Origin: Penicillium oxalicum
Taxonomy: Eukaryota; Ascomycota; Eurotiomycetes; Eurotiales; Aspergillaceae
DNA length: 64,000 nucleotides
Assembly: GCF_001723175.1 (NCBI RefSeq)
Contig: NC_064650.1
Location: forward strand, 1,240,001-1,304,000
Direction of reading: 5' to 3'
In this document: piece after piece, positions 1 through 10,685 of the stretch
How positions within the stretch are numbered: position 1 is the first letter of the stretch
How the letters are laid out: each line of letters opens with the position of its first letter
Position numbers and translations under genes: made by a program
Notes under the pieces: model-generated
The model's input: the letters and a program-made list of their open reading frames with translations, nothing else
Told to the model about the DNA's origin: nothing
The model's database searches: none

Positions 1-2323
1 GCAGTCAGCACAAAGTGCTCCCTTCACTCACACCCGAGACTTCAAGAAGCCCAGACCGCAGATCTCCAATCATTCCACGAGAACCGATTGGAATGTCAGC
101 CATCTTCACGGTCAGGGCTGAGCAGAACGCAAGTCTGAGACATGTGACATAGGGCATCTCTGATTGGCCTGATTAAGCCCCCGGCAGACGCGCTCTGCGC
201 GTCTGCCACGCGTGACGCACGCGATGGACACGCGACGGACACGCGACACGCGGGCGCGTTTCATTCCCGTTGGAGTCTCAAGGGGGAAGAGAAAGCAGCC
301 TGCGACAGGAATTCCCAGCAGGAGCAAACTCATCAGAGACATTCGGACCTCGTTTGACCCTCGTCAAGGAGATTTGGAGGAATGAGAGGGTACACTCCAT
401 ACTACAGAGGCGATGGATAGTGTACTCAGCGGAGGCGGTAATCTAGGACTACAGTAGCATGTTCACAGGTCTGCCTGCCAGTTCACCCTCCAGGGCCGGA
501 GGGGAAGGTCTCTAGGGACGAAATCACCGTCAACTGGCCTCCCGTCATCTCCTGAGCAAAGATTGAGCGGTTGCAATGGATGATTAAAATGTAGCCGGTC
601 GCCACATGATGCAATGGCCGAACGAAGATCAAGAAAAAAAAATAGCACCGATCCAGCATGATGAGGTCGTCCGCCGAGAGCCATCGCATGAGCCTGCACG
701 TCATGGCCATTGCATCACCAGTCGCACTAGCGCCTTCAGCCTGAGATGGGTTCCAATCTGGTACCTTTGCTTTTTCTTTTTCTGTTGTGCTGAAGAAATA
801 CGGTCATAATGATGCCGATCATGGATTCACAATGAGAGCGTCGAGTCCAGCTATCTGATATGATCATACCACGAGAAATTGATGCGACTGTATACTCTGG
901 CAATCCAACCCGCAGGCTACGCTATCTACACTGCGACTGGGAGGATGGCGGGTGGTCGGCCGAATCAGGAAATGTAATGGACCGTGAAAGATCCTCAGGG
1001 AGCATGGATCAGTGCACGATCCCGGGGAAAAAGCCACCACTGCAGAAACACGCACGAACACGCCCACACGGTCATTGGCGTCGTGAGTCGTGTTCGGGGG
1101 GGGGGGGGGGGCTCCCTCGTGCACGTCTCGTCGGCTGGATGGTGCTGTTGCCTTGCGTTCGGCATCCCTCGATCTGGCCTCCTTGAGAGGGTGTCTCACT
1201 GGGGGATCACCCACGAGCACCACCATATCCCGAGGGGTTCAGAAGGAACAGAAGGAGAAGAGTCACCCGTTGTAGGATAAAAAGGAGAGGGAATGCTCCT
1301 GGGTCAGAGGGAACGAAAGAACAAGGCGAACTACACTCGGAGAAGGAAGAGACAGACTACTCTTGCAGCAGCAAAGTTCCCTCTACCATCGTCACTCGTT
1401 GCGCACCACTCGGATTGATTACTGGATTTGTTTATTTTTATTTTTTTCTGGTAGTCTGCCTGTCAGCCTGAGGCAAAAGTCACATCACCCTCTCCTTCAC
1501 TCTTACGCTCTCTCTCTCTCTCTTTCATCAAAGGCCACGATCATCATCATCATTATCATCCAGAATCCTATTTTTATCTCCAATTTGAATCGCAAACCTT
1601 GAGTGGAAAACGCTGCTTTGTCCGCTGCGCCAAGTGCCTACGCTTTGGTTTCTTTCAGATCGATTCAAACAAACTGTACTCCACAGTCGAGACTGACTAC
1701 CTCTGGGGTTGTCTCCCGCATCCGTTTTGCCAATCGAGTCATTAGATTGGACGACGGGCTAGACATTGATTCTTATCCAGGATTGTTACTATTATTGATA
1801 TTGATTGTCATCATTTATTTTGTTCCTGCCATCGGGTCCATCGGGTCCCCGAAAAGAGGCAAAAAGTGGAGCTCTGACATTTTCCGCTCGCTTGCCCGTT
1901 TGCGGTTTTGGGCCCATTTTTCCTTTTATCGCGCATTCTCCCTCGCCACCCCCCACTAGTCCTCCGGCCATTCTTTCCTTTCCCTCGCAACATTCTCTCC
2001 AGCCGCGCTTCTTCCATCCATTCCACCGGGTGACACTGGTCGCATTTCCATCGCATCGAACGGGATAAGAAGCGCTTCTTGATACAAACCTCATCCACTC
2101 TTTCTCGACTCTCTTATCCACTCATCGCGCCAACTTACACCCTCCGGCGCATCCTCGCGCATCAATTTCCACTTTGCGCAATCCTTTGCGACATCGCTAT
2201 CTCTCAGACAAATCCATCGCTCTTCGTTTTCGCTCCCCTTCCCCATCTCTCGCGCGACGTCAATTTCGCCCTTGCGCACGTACGCGACCCGCCGTCATCA
2301 AATCACGCTTACCTTTCGCAATC
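1..2323. other. Intergenic / long 5' leader region, no gene seen
   Basis: No convincing coding region on either strand; the short open frames lack conserved motifs and mostly overlap antisense. The interval holds a 16-base G run at 1096-1111. The last kilobase before the first gene is rich in pyrimidines, with CT runs near 1510-1530 and an ATC-type microsatellite near 1540-1560, which is typical of fungal promoters and 5' untranslated regions. Confidence 0.5.
1096..1111 (+). repeat. Poly(G) tract, 16 bases
   Basis: Uninterrupted run of 16 G residues upstream of the first gene. Directly visible in the sequence. Confidence 0.9.
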
Positions 2324-3157
2324 ATGCTGCTACCTTCCGCTCTTTCTTGCGACGTGCGCCGGTCGTCTCGCTTCACGCCCAATCGCCTCTTCTCAACCCC
2401 TCCTCCTCCTTCGTCTTCTTCCTCCGATCCAGCATACCCGGCCGGCAATGGTCTGTTGGGTACCTGTCGCGCTCTCCAAGCACTCTTGAACGGTTCTCCC
2501 GCACCCTCTCCTCGACAGACGTCGAAGTCGCAGCGCCTTCAGAGCCCGTTGGCCATCTCCCAGCCGCGTCGCTCGCCGCGGACGCGCAAAGTCGCACGAC
2601 CTGCGTCACCCCGTCCCACGCCTCCACCGACGACGGCGGCCTCCACACCACCACCGCCCCCGTCGGCTCCCGCGCGCGTGCCGCGCAACTCCACCAAGCG
2701 CCGCCGCGCGGAATGGGACGATGAGGACAGCGATGCCGATTTCGGTCGTCCTTTATCCACACCCAAACGTCACCGTCACATGCCATACGAACTTCCTCTC
2801 GGACTCTCCTCAACCGACTTCTACTCCTTACATTCTCCACCCATCACTCAGTCACCCCCATCTCCACCGCGACGGCAACTTTTGCCCGGCATCGAGGAGG
2901 CCATGGCGCGCATTGACCCCGATGCCGCCCTGCCTTCGATTGAAGAGCCCGAGGAGACCACCCAACAGACCTATCCATCCTGCCAAGCCCACGAGAATCA
3001 ACGCTTGGTTGAAATTGTTCTGGACCGATTCCGACTCTCCCAGCAAGAATGGGACGAGTGCGCCCGGCAAATGGGCCGCCAAAATGGTGCGGATATCCAA
3101 CGTCAATGGAATAATTTGATGGGAGCAGGTCAGATCGGTCTTCGGCGCGAGGAGTAA
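2324..3157 (+). CDS. Unrecognised Pro/Ser-rich protein with a conserved-looking C-terminal segment
   Basis: Single-exon frame of 277 residues from the ATG at 2324. The frame is open further upstream, but this ATG follows a pyrimidine-rich leader and begins the protein-like sequence. Residues 1-60 contain a short ordered stretch (DVRRSSRFTPNRLF and GLLGTCRALQALL). The middle, about 60-180, is very rich in Pro, Ser, Arg and Lys, with a basic KRRRAEWDDEDSD segment that could be a nuclear localisation signal. The last 60 residues (ENQRLVEIVLDRFRLSQQEW onward) look folded and helical, possibly a small SANT-like or helical module. I do not recognise the family and assign no function. A nuclear protein is an inference from the basic and acidic composition only. 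Confidence 0.6.
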   Translation: MLLPSALSCDVRRSSRFTPNRLFSTPPPPSSSSSDPAYPAGNGLLGTCRALQALLNGSPAPSPRQTSKSQRLQSPLAISQPRRSPRTRKVARPASPRPTPPPTTAASTPPPPPSAPARVPRNSTKRRRAEWDDEDSDADFGRPLSTPKRHRHMPYELPLGLSSTDFYSLHSPPITQSPPSPPRRQLLPGIEEAMARIDPDAALPSIEEPEETTQQTYPSCQAHENQRLVEIVLDRFRLSQQEWDECARQMGRQNGADIQRQWNNLMGAGQIGLRREE

Positions 3158-4306
3158 TCTCGTCCTCCTTCTGATTTTCCAATACCGCTTTTTCATACCC
3201 TTTCTTGTACATCACGACCCTCTAATGTATCTGTCATGTCTTTGGTATCGCAGTCTTTGACTCGGTACGGTGCTGTTTTGTTCAAGCACCACCCTCTTGT
3301 TGGTGCAAGCGTTCTGTATCTTGTGAATTTCGCATCTGGCTATGTGAGATTCTCCTATTCCCCCCAGTTTTTTTCTGTGTTGTTTCTACTTTTGATTCGG
3401 CCCCGTCGGCCTGTCTGTTTGCACATCCTGTCCTGCTCCTGTCGAGGCTCTGCGAGCTCTGTATTACTATTTGTCTCATCCTGGCCCGTCCATATTACTT
3501 GGGAAATTGTACCATATTCGAGGATACCACATTGAAAAGCGATTGCATTTACCACGATGCACTGTTATTACTAAACCTCCTTTTTGCCATGAATCGATCT
3601 ATATATTTTGTAATATATTTTTGGTACTCACAATCAACCATTTCCCCGAATGAGAAATCTGTACTTGACCCAAAACCAAACAATAACAATAACAACGTTG
3701 TTGCCATGGGAAAGCAATTGGTCCCGTCTCGTATTCGCTTCAAAGCCTCAGGCCTCTCTCCCTCGAGGACTCACCCCCCACAATCTTCACGAGCAGTCTC
3801 CATCTACGCTCCCGTTTCTAACTCTCGACTAGACCTGATTTCGTTGTATCGATACCTCTCTCGTAGTCGAGTACTTTGGGGGGGGGGGGGGGGGGGGGGG
3901 GGACCATTCGGTTCAGAATGACTGATTCTTGGAGATCGTATAGAGTCGCGTAGATGGTGACGGTGAAGGGAGGAATGACTCGCCAGGCTCTAGCCTGTAG
4001 GTATCCTAGAGTCTGGCCTTTTCAAGCTCATTTATTGGTGGAAGTGGGCAGTGTACGAACGAGCACGCTGGCTTTTCAATTGCCCAGATGATGAGATTAT
4101 GTGCCGCGTGAAAAGTGAAATAATATGTACTGTCACAGGAGGGGGAGGAAGAGGAATTCAAACTATAGCCGTTGACGCCAAAACTCCTCGTCCGATATCT
4201 TTCAAAGGGCAAAAATGGACAGACAGCAAACCGGTCTATGCAAGAATTGGTAGGATGGGGGGAAAGGGGTAGTTGAGGCCATTGTTGTTGCTTTGTTTTT
4301 TTTTGT
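3158..4306. other. Intergenic, 3' flanks, contains a 25-base G tract
   Basis: No supported gene. It contains the 3' flank of the plus-strand gene ending at 3157 and the 3' flank of the minus-strand AP-2 mu gene ending at 4307, so it is a convergent intergenic region. A 25-base run of G lies at 3878-3902, and a short CAATAA-type repeat is near 3680-3700. Confidence 0.5.
3878..3902 (+). repeat. Poly(G) tract, 25 bases
   Basis: Uninterrupted run of 25 G residues in a non-coding region between convergent genes. Directly visible. Length may be inexact because such runs are poorly resolved by sequencing. Confidence 0.9.
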
Positions 4307-5878
4307 TTAAAAGCTGCAAAACACGGAGAAAGATGGCGGGTTAGTGAATTTCTGGTATGGAGGGATTTTTCCCAAGTGACGATTGAAAGCTCTTTACGTA
4401 CCGGATCTCGTAACTACCGGCTCGAGTCATGTAGCGCACCCACTTGACCGAACTGTAATTGCTCTTTTCAAAGACCTTGAGGTATCGCACCAGCAGACCT
4501 GATGAGGTGAACATCAGGATGCTAAAGGAGAGGCTGAGGGGGGGTCGACTCCAGGCCTTTTGGTGCGTCATCGCCGAGAGGGTCGCTTCCGCATTGAGAA
4601 CATATTCGCTCTGGCCCGAGAAGCGTGGAATCTTCCACACGATGTTGTTCTGCTCCGGCTCGTACTTGGCGCGACCCTGACTCGTGCGCTCGGTCGTCTT
4701 GGCCGTGTTCAGAGGGGTGGGGATCCGCACCACCACGTTGGTCGCAAATAATTTCGAGCTATAGTTGGCTTTGATCGCCACGCTGTATTCAACCTTGGTG
4801 GTGCCGATTTCGCGCACAATCGGATGCACCTTGAACGGCAGATTGACATTCTCGGTGGCGCGGTAGCGCATCAACTCAAACTCCCCGTCCGGCGGCACAA
4901 ACGAGATGATGCGATCCGCGTCGAAGCGGCCCAATTTCACACACTGGTGGAATTGACAATCTTCCAACGTGACCGAGCCCGCCGCCGCTCGGGTGGACTG
5001 TTTGTGTCCCGAGCTGCCGCCGCCGCTGCGACCACCGTTCGCTCCGGACGTGGTGCCCGGGTCGAGGAGGAGGCGGTCGTTCAGCCCAAACTTGCACTCG
5101 GGGGTTCCGGAGAGATAGGCTCGCATGACGATCTGCCCGTTCACGTCGGCGCGAAGCACCGTCCCCGTCGCGGACATGAGCAGGTTGACATCTTCGATCA
5201 CGTCGACAAACGCTTCGTTTTTCCGGTACTTGATGTCCGACCGTCGCCAGGAGAGAGCGCCGGTAGCTTGCTGTGTAATGCGGGAGGAATCCGAGGGCGA
5301 ATTGGCGATGTCGGACTTGACCCCTTCCGTTGTGATGTACATTTTTAACGTATCTGTCTCGGTATTTTGAGGATAGCCAAAGTCGAGGATCTCTGGAAAG
5401 GAAAGCAGAGAAGCAAAAAAGCAGCAACCCACTGGTCAGCCACCAGTTTCATACGAATCTGGAAAAAAGCAAAGAGAGATTGGGAGGAGAGAGGCTCAGA
5501 GGTGCTGGCCCCCTGAACGGGCCATGGATCGCATTGCTCACCATCCAGCAATTCGTAAATCAACACGAAATTATTCTTGACGGCCTCTTCGTCAAACTTG
5601 CCAAAGTAGCTCCGACCGAGCACGATGAGACGATAGAGGAATTCAAAGACCAGCGCAGCATTGGCATTACTTTTGGTCACGGCGACCAAGTAGATATTCT
5701 CGTGTTTGACATGGCTGAAGGTGGTCGAGCCCAGGGTCAAAATCGGGGAGCGGACTTGAGGATTGGCGATGACTTGGATGCGAAAGATGTCTGCCAAACG
5801 GGGACGACAGTCGCTGCGAAAGGCGCGAAAGATGAGATTCTCGCCCTTTTGATTGAACACCAGGATCCCCGACAGCAT
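4307..5878 (-). CDS. apm4: AP-2 clathrin adaptor complex, mu (medium) subunit
   Basis: Spliced model complement(4307..4313, 4402..5392, 5542..5878), 444 residues, the usual length for medium adaptins. The N-terminal longin-like domain (about 1-140) starts MLSGILVFNQKGE and carries [20 protein letters not shown], which favours AP-2 mu over AP-1 or AP-3. The C-terminal mu-homology domain (about 165-444) contains CKFGLNDR, FVPPDGEFELMRYR, VRIPTPLNTA and WKIPRFSGQSEY. It recognises YxxPhi endocytic signals and phosphoinositides at the plasma membrane. Both introns use GT..AG. The second leaves a 7-nt last coding exon (C TTT TAA), restoring the family ending YEIRF. Without this splice the frame runs on into 20 unrelated residues. 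Assignment of the family is very secure; the microexon is my inference. Confidence 0.93.
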
Positions 5879-7333
5879 GATGACCAGGGCGATATGGGGG
5901 CTTTTTTTTCAGGGGGGAGAGAGGTTGAGGAGAGCAGAAGGAAAAATGTCCGTCTCGTTCGGCCGTCCGACAGTCGGGGGAGCTCGACCGAGGGGGGGAG
6001 AGACTTGGATGTGGGGGTGAGATCGACACCGCCTGGGCCGAGTGGATCTGCTTTGGGACTGGACCAGATGCACTCTTCCACTCTTGACTCTTAACTCTCT
6101 GCAGAGGGACTGAAACTCCATTTGACTGCGGATTTGGTGGATGGAGATGCGGTTGGCGGGATCTCTGGAGTTGGAAATGCTACTCGAAAGATCAAATGCA
6201 TGCAGTGGGTTGGATCGTTTCATAAAATAAAACCCCCCCCCACCTTGATCGCCCGCGGTAATCTGGAATGGACCACCGTCACGGGAGACTTGATGGCCAT
6301 CGGCTTCATCAGCTCGTGGACTACGCAATATAGCAATTGGGTGGAATAGACGAATGTGACTCGGATTTTGTTCTCAACAATATCGGTCGCAATGCCTTGT
6401 CCGGGTACAGTGGACTCTTTTACTCCTTCCAACGTTGCATATCGCTTTCAAGTGCCACCGGAAGCGCCCTCCATTGGTGGTGAATGAATTAGCCCCAGGA
6501 CGCACGTGGCATTGCCAAGGCACAAACCACCAGGGGACCCACTGGAGATGGTCATCTGAGAAGACATCCAGACCTTAGAGGCGAAAAGCTCTCGTTCTGG
6601 TGCTGCGTGTCGTGGGTAAAGAGTGGGAGTCTTACAGCACGAGTCTCCTTCCGATCTCAGAGGCCGTGCGAGAGCGAGCGAGAGTGTTGGGTACGATCAA
6701 GAGCATTCACACATTACAATATTCCTCCTCAATCAGGACGTATTTTGGGAGTAACAGAATAGACCCCCAGTGTGAGCAAGTCAAGAGGGCAGGATTCGGC
6801 CGCAAGTGAGATTCTGCCCGTTGCTAGGGCGTCGCTTCGCATCGTGGCATGAAGGGCACAATTAGCACCGTTTTGGGCGAGATGAGAGTCTCGGCCGATA
6901 GCCACGTTGTCGATGAACCGAACGGAGAGAAAGAAGATAAAAAGCTGTGATGCCGCCTCGATCGACGCGCCAGTATGTGAATTGATATGAACAACGGGGA
7001 GCATGAGCTTCCCCCAGCCCGAAAAGTCAGATTAGAGAAGGGGAAAAATGAAAGATGCTCGCTGAAGATGCAATGTGGAAGAAGGTATGGCGACATGCTC
7101 AGGTCGAACAAGAAACCGTCCGCCAGCAAAGGATCAATGCAAAAAAAAGGGTCGAAAAGGAAAAGGAAGCCGCCGAGCCAGGGGCAGGGGATATCATGCA
7201 AGAAGCCCAAATTGCGAGCCAGAACAATCAACAGAGAGATTACAAAGGGGGAGATATACGGCCAATAATACAAGTATGGAACAAGAAAAAAGAAGAGAGA
7301 GAGGGAAAAAGGAGGAGATTGACGGAGGTCCCG
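5879..7333. other. Intergenic between AP-2 mu and Erf4-like genes
   Basis: Contains the 5' flank of AP-2 mu (minus strand) and the 3' flank of the Erf4-like gene. Open frames here are short and lack recognisable motifs. No RNA gene seen. Confidence 0.45.
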
Positions 7334-8839
7334 TCAAACGCCCGGCCCTACCCCCGTGCTGGGTCTGGTATTGGGCATCGAGGGACCTTCACTCGGCGCA
7401 ATGCCGACTTTGGGATCGGGGATCTGTATGTCCAAAGACATGTACGCGGTCCGTCGAAGACTCCAGATATGCACTCCGTCTTTGGCGCCGACGTCCCGAT
7501 TCCAGCTCTCGATCCAGGATTCCACCTGCTGCAGCTGGCGTTTGACACCCGGGGCATTGAGATCATCCCAGATCCACCCCGTCAAGAGTCCCAGGGCCCC
7601 GTCCAACCAGTTTCGGACGCTAAACGGGTCAAAGGCCTGGATCAGGCCCTCGTTGATGGTCGCAATCACGCGGCGAAACTCTTGCTCCGGCAACAAGGGG
7701 TCCAGGATCTCCGGATAGAGGTTGGACAAGGTGGGCGCCAGGTCCCCCTTGATCATCCAGTCCCGGCGGATGCGAATGACACGGGTGGTGAGATATTCCT
7801 GCGAGCCGATAGGGACGTGGGGGTTGAAGTGCGGATAGCATGGGTGCGCAGGGCCCCATGCCAGTTCGTCGGCGACGTCGGGAGGCGGCTGGCCTGTGAT
7901 GGAGGGCACCGAGGCGATCTGGGATTGGGAACGGAGAGAGGTCTGCGAGGGGGCGTGGCGGGGAGGTCGATTTTCCTCCCGGCGACGATGGCCATCTTGC
8001 CCGAGATGCACCTCCTCCGGTGGGCGCAGATTCTCTACCTCTCGGGCGGCGCTCCCTGCAAAGGCCATGTCGGTAGAGAGAAAGGAATCGTTACGCTGGA
8101 CCCGCGGGGGTAAGGCGATGCTGGTGTGTCCACTCTCCGTCTCTCCTTGGCTGCGCTCGACGGTCAAGCTGGTCGGCGAGATGGGCGATGGAGTCAAGCG
8201 ACTACGCCGACGTTCAGGCACGGTCAGGAGGGGGAAGGCGTCGCGCGGCAGACCTCGGGGCAGGCTCTCGTCCGAGGGGTGGGCCGCGATGGTGATTGGG
8301 GTGATGCGCGGGACGTGGTTCACCGGATTGGCGAGTCGAACGGCCGGAGGACGAAGAATGGCCGGGAACGAGGAGGGCGGTGCGAGTGGGACACACGGTC
8401 GTCGAGTGCGAGCAAACGGCGAAGTCGCCTCGACGGGGCGATGGTCACGGACTCCAAGAGACTCGGACCGCTGAGATCCAAAGGAGTCCCGCTCGACGGT
8501 GGCTTGTCGGGATAAGAGACGAAGAGAATTGGAGTCAAAGTCCCTCGATCGAGGCTGAGGGATTGCAAAGGACGCCGTTTTGAGGGGAGAAACCGAATTC
8601 CCCACACGGGAATGGGAAATCGGAAACAGCAAAAGGGAGAGGGAGAGAGAGAGAGGAGAAAAGGTGGAGAGGGAGAGTCGTGAACGAAAAAAGCTGCGCA
8701 AGGAGAAGGTGGTTGTGGTCAATGCGGCTGCAAAGTTTGGAAATGCGGGACAAATGAATGAGGAGGGAGGACTGTGCAAAAAATAAAATTCGGGAGGCAG
8801 TTGAAAGGAAAGAAAGAGAGAGAGAGAGATGATTCGCAC
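7334..8839 (-). CDS. erf4: Palmitoyltransferase accessory subunit, Golgin A7/ERF4 family (5' end unresolved)
   Basis: The C-terminal domain (encoded at about 7420-7870) carries PHVPIGSQEYLTTRVIRIRR, LYPEILDPLLPEQEFRRVI, NEGLIQAFDPFSVRNWLDG and LTGWIWDDLN, which match the Golgin subfamily A7/ERF4 domain. ERF4 partners the DHHC enzyme Erf2 at the ER to palmitoylate Ras. A long Pro/Ser/Arg-rich low-complexity N-terminal region precedes it, as usual in fungal homologues. The frame is open from 8839 to the TGA at 7334, but 8839 itself is a GTG. The only ATG upstream of the conserved domain in this frame is at 8068 (MAFAG), giving 244 residues. The open, protein-like sequence upstream of 8068 suggests that an unseen 5' exon supplies the start. 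The coordinates give the open frame, not a proven start. Confidence 0.72.
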   Translation of the reverse strand: MRIISLSLFLSFQLPPEFYFLHSPPSSFICPAFPNFAAALTTTTFSLRSFFRSRLSLSTFSPLSLSLSLLLFPISHSRVGNSVSPLKTASFAIPQPRSRDFDSNSLRLLSRQATVERDSFGSQRSESLGVRDHRPVEATSPFARTRRPCVPLAPPSSFPAILRPPAVRLANPVNHVPRITPITIAAHPSDESLPRGLPRDAFPLLTVPERRRSRLTPSPISPTSLTVERSQGETESGHTSIALPPRVQRNDSFLSTDMAFAGSAAREVENLRPPEEVHLGQDGHRRREENRPPRHAPSQTSLRSQSQIASVPSITGQPPPDVADELAWGPAHPCYPHFNPHVPIGSQEYLTTRVIRIRRDWMIKGDLAPTLSNLYPEILDPLLPEQEFRRVIATINEGLIQAFDPFSVRNWLDGALGLLTGWIWDDLNAPGVKRQLQQVESWIESWNRDVGAKDGVHIWSLRRTAYMSLDIQIPDPKVGIAPSEGPSMPNTRPSTGVGPGV

Positions 8840-10685
8840 AGGAATGAGTGTATAGTCGAGGTTAGAAAACGAGTGAAGAGAAAAGACAAGTCAAAGACGA
8901 TCATAAAGGAACGCAGTTGAGAAGCTGGATGAGATGCGCTGGAAATCCAGTCGAGCCAGCGTTCAAAATGGATACGCAACGCCGCTCCGTCATCGCGGCC
9001 CCAAAATGAATGGGTCTTGCTGAATCAACCAGGCGCAATTCGCAGACCCGAGAATGATCCTGTTTGTATCCTGGAGAATGGAAAATGGGCACAAAGACAA
9101 GGCAACAATTCACCTGAAACCGAATGACAGCAATGACCATGGAAAGGGAGTCCGTTGTTCAATTGGACTTGGTCTAGACCTGGGATCGCCTCGTCTGATG
9201 ATCCACGATGTGTCGCAGATCCATCGGAACTCGGGCGCGGGGATAGACCATGATGAGGAGGAGAGATCCGAGGTTGCGATTCTTCCACTCGACCAGGAAA
9301 AAAAGATAAATCCAGCTGAAGATTTGTGCAACTACACCAACGAGTTCGTTTATAGCTCCACGGGGAAAGAGTGAAACGTCCTCGTGGGACAAACAAACAG
9401 TTGGTCCATCGTCGGTTGTAATGTTTCAGGACTGGAGAAGAGCAGTTTTCGACCAAGGGAGAGAGTATATCGGCTACCGTGATGCTGCGTCAGTCATCGA
9501 ACAGGCAAACATATACGTCTACTGGACCCTTCCTGGTCAATTAGTCAACAGGAGACACTGCCCTATGATGGTCTACACGCGTGGAACCAGATCGGGTCGA
9601 TCATCAATAGCTATCGAGCCAGCCCATCCAGCAGTCCCTCCATCCGCATCGCATTCGTCAATCTCTGAAGGCATCCTCCAGCTTCATGCCGGTTGATCGA
9701 TTGTACAATATCGAGGTGCAGCTGTGAAAATAGCCGCCAACTCGAGTGGCCAAGAGCGTGTTAGCCCCGAGTTCAGCCTCGTCAACCGGTGTGTTGGTCG
9801 CATTGCTGGCACCAGTCAACTTGACTCAGAAACGTCGGGATGAACCGTTGACGCCCCGTGGTCAACTGGTCGAATGATTTCCTTCCGTTTGTACAACGCC
9901 TCCAAGCCTTGCATGGAAGATGCAGGTATTCAAGACAAGATTCGAGCTCTCCATCTAGGCAACCGCGGAATCTGGAGAGCCAAAATTGATCGACGCTCCT
10001 GAGTTCATCCAATACTCATTCTCTGACTCTTCCCCCCGGCCAAATCAGGGATCCATGTCACTGATTCAAGTCCAGCGCAGCAAACCCTCTGCTCCGACAT
10101 GACCGTGGTGCCTCAAGAACCTAGTCTCGGCGGACGCGATGTACCAATGGCCACGGGTTTTCGGTTTTGTCTTTTCGTCATAGCGCGTGGTTGAGGTTGT
10201 TGCGTGTATTGCACAGCCCCGGGCCCCTTCCTCTTCCAAAGTGACCTGAGAAGCCCTCAGGCATCCTCACAGCCAGGATCGCGGATCACAGAGAGCCAAA
10301 GAAGACAACCGAGAGAGGGTGGAGTGAACGCCTCGAATGAAATCCTCGACAGCCCCTGCCAATAGTTGGTTTGCACCGAGGACACCAAAGCGAGGATACC
10401 GTCGGTGCTGGACGCCTCACCAACACCTTCACTGGTTGCGGTTTCTCCTTTGATCTTTGGCGATCTCGGTGCAGACGTGCAGCATTCGGGGTAGATTCCC
10501 AGGGCTGATCGAGGGTCGAGGGTTTGGCTCACCAGGCACCCTGAAATAAAAAGGTAGACCTCCCCCCCTTATGAAATACCGTTCGTCTTCGTTTCTTTTC
10601 CATCATCGCAATCATACCGCTTAATTTCTTCTGGTCTCAACGTTCTCATCCATCCAATCATCTTGACCTATCTTTGGTGACAGCT
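8840..10685. other. Intergenic region, no supported gene
   Basis: Divergent 5' flanks of the Erf4-like gene (minus) and the RNase III-like gene (plus). GA-rich repeats lie near 8810-8830. Several frames of 70-140 codons occur but show no family motif, no splice logic and mostly no ATG. A missing first exon of the Erf4-like gene may lie in the left part. Confidence 0.4.

Noticed and set aside
4341..4401. Read-through C-terminus of AP-2 mu (20 extra residues)
   Set aside because: It departs from the family; splicing to the 7-nt exon restores the conserved ending.
7055..8113. 352-codon frame on the plus strand antisense to the Erf4-like gene
   Set aside because: It mirrors the GC-rich coding strand of the conserved Erf4 domain and has no motif of its own.
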